From the NCBI GenBank assembly GCA_934636425.1, contig CAKUAV010000012.1, forward strand, positions 1 to 35,971: a DNA stretch of 35,971 bases, in the 5' to 3' direction. The notes under the pieces are model-generated. The model made no database searches and was not told the DNA's origin. It was given only the letters and a program-made list of their open reading frames with translations. Source of the DNA: an uncultured Clostridia bacterium (GTDB taxonomy: Bacteria; Bacillota; Clostridia; Christensenellales; Aristaeellaceae). Below are positions 25,792 through 33,496 of the stretch, piece by piece (position 1 is the stretch's first letter; each line of letters begins with the position of its first letter). The position numbers and the translations under genes are program-made.

Positions 25792-26970
25792 TTACTTTTC
25801 CAGCTCGGCGACGGACTGAGTCTTTTCGAACACGAACGCGCCCGCGTCGCCGTCGGCCTTCTTGATGTAGGCCATGTCCTTCTTGGCGTCGCCGTTCTCG
25901 TCGAAGGCGATGGAGCCGGTGATGCCGCTGCAGGTCACAGAGGGCAGCGCGGCGGCGACGTCGGCGGGATCGACCGAGCCGGCGGCCTCAAGCGCGGCCA
26001 GCGCCACATTGTACGCGTCATAGCCCAGCACGGACACGGCCGCCACGATGTCGTTGCCGCCGTTGTTGGTCAGCTTGTCGCTGTTCTCGTTGAGCCACGC
26101 CTTGAAGCCGGAGACGAACTCGACCGCGGCGGCGTTGCTCTCATCCTCGGCGAAGAACGTGGAGACGTACACATCGATGTTCTTGCCCTTGGCGGCGTCC
26201 AGTATAACGGAGTTCTCCCAGGTGTCGCCGGCCATCAGCGGGAAGGAAACGCTCTGCGCGGCGGCCTGATCGATGATCAGGGAGGCGTAGGTGGTGGCGC
26301 TGGGCGCGAAGACCACGTCGCAGCCCGCCTTGACGGCGTTGTTCAGATAGGCGCTGAAATCGCTCGTGCCCTCGGGGAATGTCTCGGAGACGACCTCGCC
26401 GCCCAGCTTCTGGAACGCCTCGGTGAAATAGTAGCCCAGACCGTTGCCGTAATCCTCGCCCAGCATGGTCAGGACATAGGCCTTCTTGCAGCCCTTTTCA
26501 GCGGCGAAGTTGGCCATGACGCTGCCCTGGAAGGGATCCAGGAAGCAGATGCGCCAGTAGTAATCGCACAGCAGCGTGACGTTCGGGTTGGTGCAGGAAA
26601 TGCCGATCGCGGGGATGCCCGCCGCCGCGAACACATCGCCGCCGGCCATGGACACGCCCGAGCCATAGGAGCCCAGCACGATGGACACGCCGTCGGAGAC
26701 CAGAGACTGCGCGGCTGTGACCGCCTTGTCGCTCGCGGACTGGTTGTCGACGGTGACCAGCTCGACAGTATAGGTTTTGCCGCCGATTTCGACGGTGGGT
26801 TTGAGTTTATTGGCATATTCTATACCCAGCACTTCCTGACGGCCGCCGGCGCCGTTATCGCCGGAGGACGGCTCGAACACGCCAATCTTGACGGTATCCT
26901 CCGCCATGGCGTACGCGCTGAAGCTCAGAACCAGAACAAGAGCAACGACGAGAGCAAGAACCTTTTTCAT
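25792..26970 (-). CDS. livJ: Branched-chain amino acid ABC transporter, substrate-binding protein LivJ
   Basis: The 392-residue protein captures branched-chain or related amino acids outside the membrane and delivers them to LivHM. It has a signal peptide (MKK, hydrophobic VLALVVALVLVLSF, then AYAMA-ED, cleavage about residue 23), followed by the family 5/6 periplasmic-binding fold: VKIGVFEPSSGDNGAGG, QSLVSDGVSIVLGSYGSG and a C-terminal ITGSIAFDENGDAKKD. There is no lipobox cysteine, which is unusual for a binding protein in a Gram-positive cell. The ATG at 26970 has AAGGAGG about ten bases upstream. It is the first gene of the operon, 27 bases from the predicted transcript start. Confidence 0.94.
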   Translation of the reverse strand: MKKVLALVVALVLVLSFSAYAMAEDTVKIGVFEPSSGDNGAGGRQEVLGIEYANKLKPTVEIGGKTYTVELVTVDNQSASDKAVTAAQSLVSDGVSIVLGSYGSGVSMAGGDVFAAAGIPAIGISCTNPNVTLLCDYYWRICFLDPFQGSVMANFAAEKGCKKAYVLTMLGEDYGNGLGYYFTEAFQKLGGEVVSETFPEGTSDFSAYLNNAVKAGCDVVFAPSATTYASLIIDQAAAQSVSFPLMAGDTWENSVILDAAKGKNIDVYVSTFFAEDESNAAAVEFVSGFKAWLNENSDKLTNNGGNDIVAAVSVLGYDAYNVALAALEAAGSVDPADVAAALPSVTCSGITGSIAFDENGDAKKDMAYIKKADGDAGAFVFEKTQSVAELEK

Positions 26971-27003
26971 AAATGACTTCCTCCTTACCTGTTGTTGCAC
27001 TTT

Positions 27004-27032
27004 ATTATACTAGCGCAGACGCAAAAATGCAA
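27004..27032 (-). promoter_or_regulatory. Strong sigma-A promoter of the liv operon
   Basis: On the minus strand, TTGCAT (27032-27027) and TATAAT (27009-27004) are 17 bases apart, the same hexamers and spacing as the GH27 promoter. Transcription should start near 26997. Confidence 0.88.
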
Positions 27033-27463
27033 GTCTCAACGTGAAATATTACATAAAATCAAGAAATAAGCGGCTATATTCGCCGCTTTCAGGCGCATAT
27101 AACGTTTCATGATTCATTTCACATTTCCGCCGCAAGTTATATCGGCGCATATTCATTCATTTTGGGTGCGCGCATGAAGGCGTTGGCTTCTTTTTGAATG
27201 AAGGAAGAGGGACGGCCTCCTGCAAATCAGTGGTGCTGCGTCCGGGGCGGGATGGGCGGCTATGTGAGAGACACAGCGCGCATGGGCGGCGCGAGGCGCG
27301 GGTGACGGTTGAAGCATACGCGTTTCGGATGCGGCGGGACGATGTGCGCGAAATGCCGGGAAGAAAAATGCGGCGCGGCGAGATATGCAAAGCCGCCCTG
27401 CCCGCTGAAAGGGTGGCGGGATGGGCGGCTGCTGTCGGGAGTTTCTTCTATTATATAGGGCGC
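27033..27463. other. Intergenic region between liv promoter and deacetylase 3' end
   Basis: About 430 bases, no gene seen. The AT-rich part holds a hairpin AAGCGGC (27068-27074) / GCCGCTT (27082-27088) just upstream of the liv promoter. This could be a regulator site or a terminator for the deacetylase transcript. A 16-base direct repeat GGCGGGATGGGCGGCT occurs at 27246-27261 and 27415-27430. Confidence 0.55.
27391..27430 (-). terminator. Strong GC hairpin after the deacetylase gene
   Basis: AGCCGCCC plus CCCGC (27391-27405) pairs with GCGGG plus GGGCGGCT (27416-27430), with a 2x2 internal loop. It lies about 34 bases past the deacetylase stop on the minus strand. No T tract follows, so it may be a Rho-type or stabilising structure and not a standard terminator. 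Confidence 0.5.
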
Positions 27464-28687
27464 TCAGTAATTGCCGAAGAGCGCGTCCCATGTCGCCTGG
27501 CCGCAGAGTCCGTCGGCGTGCAGGCCGTTGGCCTGCTGGAAGGCGCGCACGGCGCTTTCGGTGTCCTTGCCGTAATAGCCGTTGTAGTTTTCGTTGAGGT
27601 AGCCCAGCTCGCTGAGGCGCTGCTGCACCAGCAGCACATCGTGCAGATAGTCCTCGCGGCGCAGTATCTGATTAAAGCGCGTGTAGGGCTTGAGCGCGGG
27701 CACCTGACTGTGGTCGCTCAGCGGCGCGGTCTCGTTGGCGGGCAGGCCGTATAGCTCGTTGAGCGTCACGAATGTGTAGCCCTCCCTGCTCAGGCGCGGC
27801 ACCAGCTCCTTGAGCTGCTGGAGATCCTCGTTGGTGGTATGATAGAGTATGATGTTGCCGGGCTGAGCGTGGTTGTCGAGGTATTTCGCGCTGACCTTCA
27901 GGCCGACCTGCGTCCAGTAGGCGATGCCGTAATAGCCGAGCTGGCGCATATAGGCGTGGGTGCGCTGGTCGTAGCGGTTGTCTCCCCCGCGCGGGCGCAG
28001 AAAGTGCATCTGATAATCGACGCCCAGCGCCTCGCTCACCGCGGCGTTCTGCCGCCAGATCTGCGCGGCCAGCTCGTCGTCGTCGACGCTGTACAGCCCG
28101 CTGTGCGACCAGGTGTGATTTTCGATCTCAAAGCCCTGCTCCCAGGCGCTCTTGAGCACCTTTTTGCACATCTCGACGTTCTCGCCGATGGGAAATATCG
28201 TCGCGCGGCCGCCATAGCTGGCGATCAGGTCGACCATCTTGCGCAGATTGTCCGGCTGATTGCAGTCGTCGATCGTGATGGCGTACACCTTGTCGTTCGT
28301 CACGCTGCCGTCGCACACCGGCAAAAAGCCCTCGACCACATCGGGCCGCACGGCGCGCGCCAGCTTTTCGGCGTTTTCCGGCGAGGGCGTGACCAGCGCG
28401 TCGCTCGGCGCGTCGGTGGGGGCCGGCGTCGGGGTTTCCGTGGGCTGCTGCGTCGGCTCGGCTGTCGGCGCGTCGGTCGGCAGGGGCGTGTATGAGGGCT
28501 CGGCCGTCGGCGCGTCGGTCGGCGCGGCTGTGGATGTGGGCTCGAGCGTGGTGGCCGCGCCGCTGCGGGTCGCGTCGGTCATGACCTTCTGCGCGCCCCA
28601 CAGCCCGGCGATGAACACAATCGCCACGACGAGCACGACGGTAAAAAATGTCGACAGGAAGCTGCCCTTCCGCTTTTTATGTTTCAT
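27464..28687 (-). CDS. Membrane-anchored polysaccharide deacetylase with C-terminal peptidoglycan-binding domain
   Basis: The 407-residue protein has a basic N-terminus and one membrane segment (13-32), so the rest lies outside the cell. A Thr/Pro/Ala linker (about 41-103) contains the nonamer PTDAPTAEP twice (56-64 and 70-78). The NodB domain (about 130-320) has D140-D141 in AITIDDCN, the metal-binding pair H191 and H195 in NHTWSHS, R231-P232 in FLRPRGG and the late histidine in ILYHTT (283). A peptidoglycan-binding type 1 domain (about 345-405) ends in AFQQANGLHADGLCGQATWDAL. It likely removes acetyl groups from cell-wall glycans or another polysaccharide. TIDD replaces the more usual TFDD. 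The ribosome binding site is weak (GAAGGCAAG). Confidence 0.92.
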   Translation of the reverse strand: MKHKKRKGSFLSTFFTVVLVVAIVFIAGLWGAQKVMTDATRSGAATTLEPTSTAAPTDAPTAEPSYTPLPTDAPTAEPTQQPTETPTPAPTDAPSDALVTPSPENAEKLARAVRPDVVEGFLPVCDGSVTNDKVYAITIDDCNQPDNLRKMVDLIASYGGRATIFPIGENVEMCKKVLKSAWEQGFEIENHTWSHSGLYSVDDDELAAQIWRQNAAVSEALGVDYQMHFLRPRGGDNRYDQRTHAYMRQLGYYGIAYWTQVGLKVSAKYLDNHAQPGNIILYHTTNEDLQQLKELVPRLSREGYTFVTLNELYGLPANETAPLSDHSQVPALKPYTRFNQILRREDYLHDVLLVQQRLSELGYLNENYNGYYGKDTESAVRAFQQANGLHADGLCGQATWDALFGNY

Positions 28688-28790
28688 ATTCTTGCCTTCT
28701 TCATTTCAAGTCCGCAGAATATGACGAACGGACAGCGCGCGTTGTTTCATCATTTTTGTGAATTAACCGGGAGTTATTATTGGAAGGAAA

Positions 28791-29265
28791 AGCGCCCCGG
28801 CGGCAGGGGAATCCAGACGGCCGAAAAAGCTCCGGAGAACGAGAGCGCGCCGCAGCCCTTTCGAGAGGGCAATCGCGCCCGGCGGCGCGGGAGGATTTTT
28901 GCGCGTGGAGTACTGGAAGATTTCAGGAAAGTCACGATGCGGCGGGAAGGCTGAAAAACCAAAGATTTTTTCAGCGCGCGACAAAGGCGAAACTGCCGGC
29001 GGCTCAAATCGATAACTTGAGGCGCGGCATATGGCGGGGAGAGCGCTTCCCCATGCGCCGGCTTATCAAATGGTGTTTTGACGGGCCGAAGCGCCCCGGC
29101 GGCAGGCAGGGGGAAATCCAGACGACCGAAAAAACTCCGGGGAGCGAGAGAGCGCCGCAGCCCTTTCGAGGGGTTAATCGCGCCCGGCGGCGGGGGAGGG
29201 TTTTTGCGCGTGTTTCGACAGGCCGAAGCGCCCCATCCGCGGCGGCAGGCAGGGCGCTCAAAAGC
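28791..29265. repeat. Intergenic repeat array 5 (two copies of about 130 bp plus a partial third)
   Basis: A segment beginning AGCGCCCCGGCGGCAGG at 28791 recurs at 29090, with about 130 similar bases including CCGAAAAA, CTCCGG, GCGCCGCAGCCCTTTCGAG and TTTTTGCGCGTG. A partial third copy (AGCGCCCC then CGGCGGCAGGCAGGG) starts at 29226. Copies 1 and 2 differ by several indels and substitutions. The spacer between them, 28921-29089, is not obviously repeated. The open frames here are not conserved between copies. The array occupies most of the gap between the permease operon and the deacetylase gene. Confidence 0.85.
29226..29258 (-). terminator. Possible terminator hairpin of the permease operon
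   Basis: AGCGCCC (29226-29232) can pair with GGGCGCT (29252-29258) 46 bases past the permease stop on the minus strand. No T tract follows on that strand, so this is a weak candidate. Confidence 0.35.
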
Positions 29266-29303
29266 TATACAAGCGAGTTTCTTCCTAACTATATGGGGCG
29301 CGG

Positions 29304-30221
29304 TCAGCCCTTGAGGCTGCCGACGAACATGCCCTTGACGAAGTACTTCTGAACGAAGGGATAGACGCACAGTATCGGCGCCATGCCGATGAATATCGCG
29401 GCCATCTGCAGGTTCTTGGCGTTGTACTTCTGATTGCGCAGCGCCTCCTGCGCCATTTCGTTGTCCAGCTCCTTGGCGTTGGTCAGATCGGCGACGGAGT
29501 TGAGCAGGCGGCGCAGTATCAGCTGATAGGGGAATTTCTCGCTGCTCTTCAAGTAGATCAGGTGGCTGAAATAGCTGTTCCAGTGGCCGACGGCGGCAAA
29601 GAGCCCCATCGTGGCGAATATGGCGGTGGAGAGCGGCACGACGATCTGCAGATATATGCGGAACTCGCTCGCGCCGTCGATCATGGCGGCCTCGCGCAGC
29701 TCCATGGCGTTGCCCTTGAAGAACGTGCGGAACAGCACCACATTGTACGCGCCCACGCAGCCGGGGATGACGATGACCCAGTAGGTGTCCAGCAGGTGCA
29801 GTTCCTTCATCAGCAGATAGGACGGGATCATGCCGCCGCCTATGAACATTGTGATCGTCAGATACACCGTGAGGAACTTCTTGAACACGAAATCCTGCAC
29901 GGAGAGCGCATAGGCGATCATCGATGTGAACAGGAGCGTAAAGAACGTGCCGCCCACAGTGTAGAGCACTGTGTTTAAGTAGCTGCGCGGTATGCCCGGC
30001 TCCTTGAACACGATTGTGTACGCGTCGATTGTGAAGGCGCGCGGCAGCAGGAAGAAGCCGCCCTTGTTGACCTCGTTGGCCGAGGAGAGCGATATGGAGA
30101 GCACATAGAGCATGGGATAGGCCATGATGAGTATGATCAAAACCATGAACACGATGTTGGCGGCGTCGAAAATCTGCTCGCCGACCGGCTTTTTGATCTT
30201 GTTTTTAGCGGCGCTTTTCAT
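29304..30221 (-). CDS. Carbohydrate ABC transporter permease, LplC-like
   Basis: The 305-residue membrane protein is one of two permeases of a CUT1-type oligosaccharide importer. It has about six membrane segments, the conserved LSSANEVNKGGFFLLPRAFT region (45-64) characteristic of the LplC branch, and the EAA loop ELREAAMIDGASEFRIY that contacts the ATPase. The C-terminal segment FVQKYFVKGMFVGSLKG is the typical LplC ending. AGGAGG lies ten bases before the ATG. The partner permease ends 15 bases upstream. The substrate cannot be read from the sequence; relatives import pectin or xylan oligosaccharides or similar sugars. Confidence 0.93.
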   Translation of the reverse strand: MKSAAKNKIKKPVGEQIFDAANIVFMVLIILIMAYPMLYVLSISLSSANEVNKGGFFLLPRAFTIDAYTIVFKEPGIPRSYLNTVLYTVGGTFFTLLFTSMIAYALSVQDFVFKKFLTVYLTITMFIGGGMIPSYLLMKELHLLDTYWVIVIPGCVGAYNVVLFRTFFKGNAMELREAAMIDGASEFRIYLQIVVPLSTAIFATMGLFAAVGHWNSYFSHLIYLKSSEKFPYQLILRRLLNSVADLTNAKELDNEMAQEALRNQKYNAKNLQMAAIFIGMAPILCVYPFVQKYFVKGMFVGSLKG

Positions 30222-30236
30222 GATCGTATCTCCTCC

Positions 30237-31169
30237 TCACCACAGGCTGTTTTCCGAGAACAGGCGGCTGCCGTAGTTGGCCAGCGTGATCAGCACCAGC
30301 GACACGATGCTCATCAGAAGGCCGATGGCGGTGGTGTATTCGAACGCGCCGCCCAGTATGCCCTCGCGATAGACGTATGTGCCGATGACGTCGCCGACCT
30401 CGTATGTGGCCTCGTTATAGAGCAGCAGCGTCTTTTCGGTGCTGGCGCTCATGATGCCGGAGATCGAGAAGATGAGCTGTATGGAGATCGTCGGCATGAG
30501 CGCGGGCAGCGAGACGTTCCAGACGCGCTGGAAGCGATTCGCGCCGTCCACAACGGCGGCCTCCATGAGCTGCGGATCGACGTTCGTGAGCGCGGCCAGA
30601 TAGATGATCGAGCTCCAACCCAGCCCCTGCCAGATGCCCGAGCCGATGTAGAGCGTGCGATACCAGCGCGGCGAAATGAGGAAGTAGACCGGCTCGCCGC
30701 CCGTCCAGCGAATCACGTCGTTGACGACGCCGTTCGAGGCGAAGAGCATCTTGATCATGCCCACCAGCACGACCACGGACAGGAAATGCGGCAGATAGGA
30801 AATCGTCTGCACGATCTTTTTGAAGCGGCGCGCGTGCAGCTGATCGAGCAGCACGGCGAATATGATGGGCAGCGGAAAGCCCCACAGCAGGCTGTACACG
30901 CCCAGCAGCAGATTGTTGCGCAAAAGGCGGAATATGTAGGGCGACTGGAAGAACTTTCTGAAATACTTCAGCCCGACCCACTGCACGTCCAGATTGAACA
31001 TGCCCTTGAGCGGCTTGAACTTCTGAAAGGCGATCGATATGCCGTACATCGGTATGTAGCTGAATATCAGCACGATGATGAACGCCGGCAGCGCCATAAG
31101 CACCAGCGCGCGCTGATCCCACACTCTCCTCCAGAAGCTCCTGTGATGCAACCGTCTGCCTGCGCCCAT
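30237..31169 (-). CDS. Carbohydrate ABC transporter permease, LplB-like
   Basis: The 310-residue protein is the first permease of the importer. Its N-terminus is basic (MGAGRRLHHRSFWRR), followed by membrane segments starting at LVLMALPAFIIVLIFSYIPMYG, then the LplB-type AFQKFKPLKGMF. The EAA loop is LMEAAVVDGANRFQRVW, and PALMPTISIQLIF follows. ATG at 31169 has GGAGGA seven bases upstream; a longer frame to 31241 would run into the -10 region of the promoter and is rejected. It is transcribed away from the solute-binding protein gene, from TTGAAA-18-TAAAAT. No ATPase gene is nearby, which fits importers that borrow an MsmX-type ATPase. Confidence 0.93.
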   Translation of the reverse strand: MGAGRRLHHRSFWRRVWDQRALVLMALPAFIIVLIFSYIPMYGISIAFQKFKPLKGMFNLDVQWVGLKYFRKFFQSPYIFRLLRNNLLLGVYSLLWGFPLPIIFAVLLDQLHARRFKKIVQTISYLPHFLSVVVLVGMIKMLFASNGVVNDVIRWTGGEPVYFLISPRWYRTLYIGSGIWQGLGWSSIIYLAALTNVDPQLMEAAVVDGANRFQRVWNVSLPALMPTISIQLIFSISGIMSASTEKTLLLYNEATYEVGDVIGTYVYREGILGGAFEYTTAIGLLMSIVSLVLITLANYGSRLFSENSLW

Positions 31170-31224
31170 GACCGTCTCCTCCGTATCATCTGTTTCGTGC
31201 GGGGTGCGCCCCGCCCATAACTGT

Positions 31225-31254
31225 ATTTTAACAGCGCGCACATTCTCTTTTCAA
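31225..31254 (-). promoter_or_regulatory. Probable sigma-A promoter of the permease operon
   Basis: On the minus strand, TTGAAA (31254-31249) and TAAAAT (31230-31225) are 18 bases apart. A GCGGGG/CCCCGC stem (about 31199-31214) lies in the 5' leader before the permease start. Confidence 0.6.
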
Positions 31255-31666
31255 GTATCAATCCTTAACATCGCCGCATCAGTTTTTATCATTTGCCCGA
31301 TTTTCGGCAAATTTTGATATGTTTACTGGCGAAAACGCTCGATTTGTGGCGAAACGACGCATTGCGGCGCGGAAACAGACACTCGAGGCCGGTGCGCGCG
31401 GCCGCTTCGAGGCTGCGGCTGCATGAATTTCTTAATTTAATTTTTACAATAGCGATTTTTCGGGCGTTTGGGCGCGGCGGGCGCGCTTTGCGCTTCCTTA
31501 TGATGGGCAAATATTCGCGCGGCGTTTCCGGGCGGTTTCAGAGGCGTTTCGACGATTTTCATGCTCTTGACACGATTTTAAAACTATGATACCCTGCAAT
31601 CGAAAAAATTCCATCGGAGGCGGGGCGAGCCGCTTTCGTTTGAAATGAAAAAAGGAGGATGACCCC
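31255..31666. other. Divergent regulatory region between permeases and solute-binding protein
   Basis: About 410 bases, AT-richer than the surroundings, with no gene. An inverted repeat ATTTGCC (31291-31297) / GGCAAAT (31306-31312) could be an operator. A plus-strand TTGACA at about 31567 is followed by TATGAT only 12 bases on, too close for a normal sigma-A promoter, so the binding-protein promoter is not settled. The AAAAAAGGAGG at 31647-31657 is that gene's ribosome binding site. Confidence 0.5.
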
Positions 31667-33364
31667 ATGAAGAGACACCTGTCCCTGATCCTGGCGATGC
31701 TGCTTGTCATCATCGCGCTGCCTGCGATGAGCGCCTCGGCCGACGACGCGCCGACCATCACCGTGCTGCAGCCCATCTTCAACAACTACGATCCCTCCGA
31801 CACGCCCATTCACAAGGAATTCCTGGCCAAGCTGAACGAGCATCTGGGAACCCCGGTCAATCTGGACTTCACCTATTACGCCAGCGGCGAGGAATACGAG
31901 CAGAAGCTCAAAATGGCCATAAACGCCGCCGACCTGACATGGGACATCGTCCACATGAGCGTCATACTGGGCGCGGATCGCACCTATCAGGGCACTGCCG
32001 GCGAGATCAACGCCTATGGCGCGGACGGCTTCTATGTCAATCTGGTCGAGCACAAGGACATCATGCCCAATCTGTTCGAGCGCATCGATCAGGTGGGCAC
32101 ACTGTTCAACTATATGTACAACGCGGACGGCGAGCTGTACTTCGCGCCGGCCTTCACCGAGAACCAGGGCGGCACGCTGAACGCCGGCCGCCGCGGCCCG
32201 ATCATCGATCAGACCGTGTTCGACGAGAACAACATCCCCTACCCCACCACGCTGGACGAGCTGTATGAAGCCGCCAAGAAGCTAAAGGAAGTCTATCCCG
32301 ACTCCGTGCCGATCATCTCCATGTCGACCGGCGCGCGCAACGCCCTCTCCCGTCTGGAAGAAATGGCCTTCACCACCCGCTGGCGCGGCAATCTGGGCTT
32401 TGACGGCGAAAAGTACGTGGTCGAGGCGACCGAGGACGACTTCCGCGCCGAAATGATCTTCGGCAACAAGCTGTATAAGGAAGGCCTGATCGCCCCCGAC
32501 TACGCCGCGTGGGACAACGATATGTTCACAGCCGCCACCAAGAACGGCGAATCCTTCATATTCCTCAATATGTGGTCGACCATCGAGCCGGACGGCACGC
32601 TGACCAACACCAACTATGGCGTTGACGGCCACACCTATCTGAACGTCGCCTACGCCATCGCCGAAAACGAGGGCGGCTGGTGGGAGATGCGCGGCTCCAT
32701 GACCGACATCTCCGCCATTTCTCAGGGCACGCTGGTCATCAATCAGCAGTCCAAGAACATCGATCTGGCCTGCAAGGTCGTGGACTATCTCTACTCCGAA
32801 GAATGCCACAACCTGCTGGCGCTGGGCGTTCAGGGCGAGAGCTGGGATTACGATAAGGACGGCACCAAGGTGTTCATCGGCGAGTATCTGAACGCCGCCG
32901 GCACCACCGCCGAGGAAAACCCGAAGATCGCGCTCGGCCTTCAGATGAACGGCTCCTGCGCTTCCGGCATACTGACCAACTTCGGCGTGACCAACACAAA
33001 GGGTCTGGATGTGAAGATGCCCTTCCTGATGCCCGACCGCACGATCATGTGGGAGAACCCCTACATCTTCGGCCGCGATCACTGGACTTACGACAACATG
33101 GAGCCTGAAAACTGCGTGGACGTCGCCCTGCCCTCCCCGACCGCCGAGGACATGGAAGAGGTCAACGAGATCGGCGCCGTGCTGTGGACGTACACCGAAG
33201 AGTCCATGCCCAAGTTCTACACCGGCGAATGGGATCCCAACGACGACGACGTTTGGAATACCTTTGTCGAGCAGTGCAAGGCCTACGGCTCTGACCGTAT
33301 GTGCGAGATCTACAACAAGTACATCGAGGGCATTGATTTCTACCCCGGCAAGACCGCGAAGTAA
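31667..33364 (+). CDS. Extracellular solute-binding protein of the sugar ABC transporter (LplA-like)
   Basis: The 565-residue protein is the substrate receptor for the LplB/LplC importer. It has a signal peptide (MKRHLSLILAMLLVIIALP, cleavage near MSASA-DD, residue 25). The mature protein follows the large LplA type of family 1 binding proteins: NNYDPSDTPIHKEFLAKLNE near the start, then YEQKLKMAINAADLTWDIV, a mid-chain IATG-like loop, WWEMRGSMTDIS and a C-terminal YIEGIDFYPGKTA tail. The length matches that subfamily (about 500-560). There is no lipobox cysteine, so it is not an obvious lipoprotein. AGGAGG at 31652-31657 precedes the ATG by nine bases. It is divergent from the permeases and ends in a strong terminator before the AraC regulator. 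Confidence 0.92.
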   Translation: MKRHLSLILAMLLVIIALPAMSASADDAPTITVLQPIFNNYDPSDTPIHKEFLAKLNEHLGTPVNLDFTYYASGEEYEQKLKMAINAADLTWDIVHMSVILGADRTYQGTAGEINAYGADGFYVNLVEHKDIMPNLFERIDQVGTLFNYMYNADGELYFAPAFTENQGGTLNAGRRGPIIDQTVFDENNIPYPTTLDELYEAAKKLKEVYPDSVPIISMSTGARNALSRLEEMAFTTRWRGNLGFDGEKYVVEATEDDFRAEMIFGNKLYKEGLIAPDYAAWDNDMFTAATKNGESFIFLNMWSTIEPDGTLTNTNYGVDGHTYLNVAYAIAENEGGWWEMRGSMTDISAISQGTLVINQQSKNIDLACKVVDYLYSEECHNLLALGVQGESWDYDKDGTKVFIGEYLNAAGTTAEENPKIALGLQMNGSCASGILTNFGVTNTKGLDVKMPFLMPDRTIMWENPYIFGRDHWTYDNMEPENCVDVALPSPTAEDMEEVNEIGAVLWTYTEESMPKFYTGEWDPNDDDVWNTFVEQCKAYGSDRMCEIYNKYIEGIDFYPGKTAK

Positions 33365-33382
33365 GTTCATCGCCGCACCCAC

Positions 33383-33420
33383 AGGAGGAGAGCCGCGCGC
33401 TCTCCTCCTTTCGCATTTTT
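33383..33420 (+). terminator. Intrinsic terminator after the solute-binding protein gene
   Basis: AGGAGGAGAG (33383-33392) pairs perfectly with CTCTCCTCCT (33400-33409), with a seven-base loop, followed by TTCGCATTTTT. It lies 18 bases after the stop. The left arm contains a Shine-Dalgarno-like sequence, but no start codon follows. Confidence 0.9.
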
Positions 33421-33431
33421 GATCGCGCGCA

Positions 33432-33460
33432 TTGCTTTTTTCGGCGGATTGTGATAATAT
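33432..33460 (+). promoter_or_regulatory. Probable promoter of the AraC-type regulator gene
   Basis: TTGCTT (33432-33437) and TAATAT (33455-33460) are 17 bases apart, 36 bases before the ATG. It is AT-rich against the local background. Confidence 0.6.
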
Positions 33461-33496
33461 GCTGTCAGACTTAACGCGAAAGGGGAGCGACGGCTC

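Noticed and set aside
28679..29352. Small plus-strand frames between the deacetylase and permease genes
   Set aside because: They overlap array 5 and are not conserved between its copies.
31567..31590. Sigma-A promoter TTGACA with TATGAT for the solute-binding protein
   Set aside because: The spacing is only 12 bases; with 17 bases the -10 would be TACCCT, so I leave the promoter unassigned.
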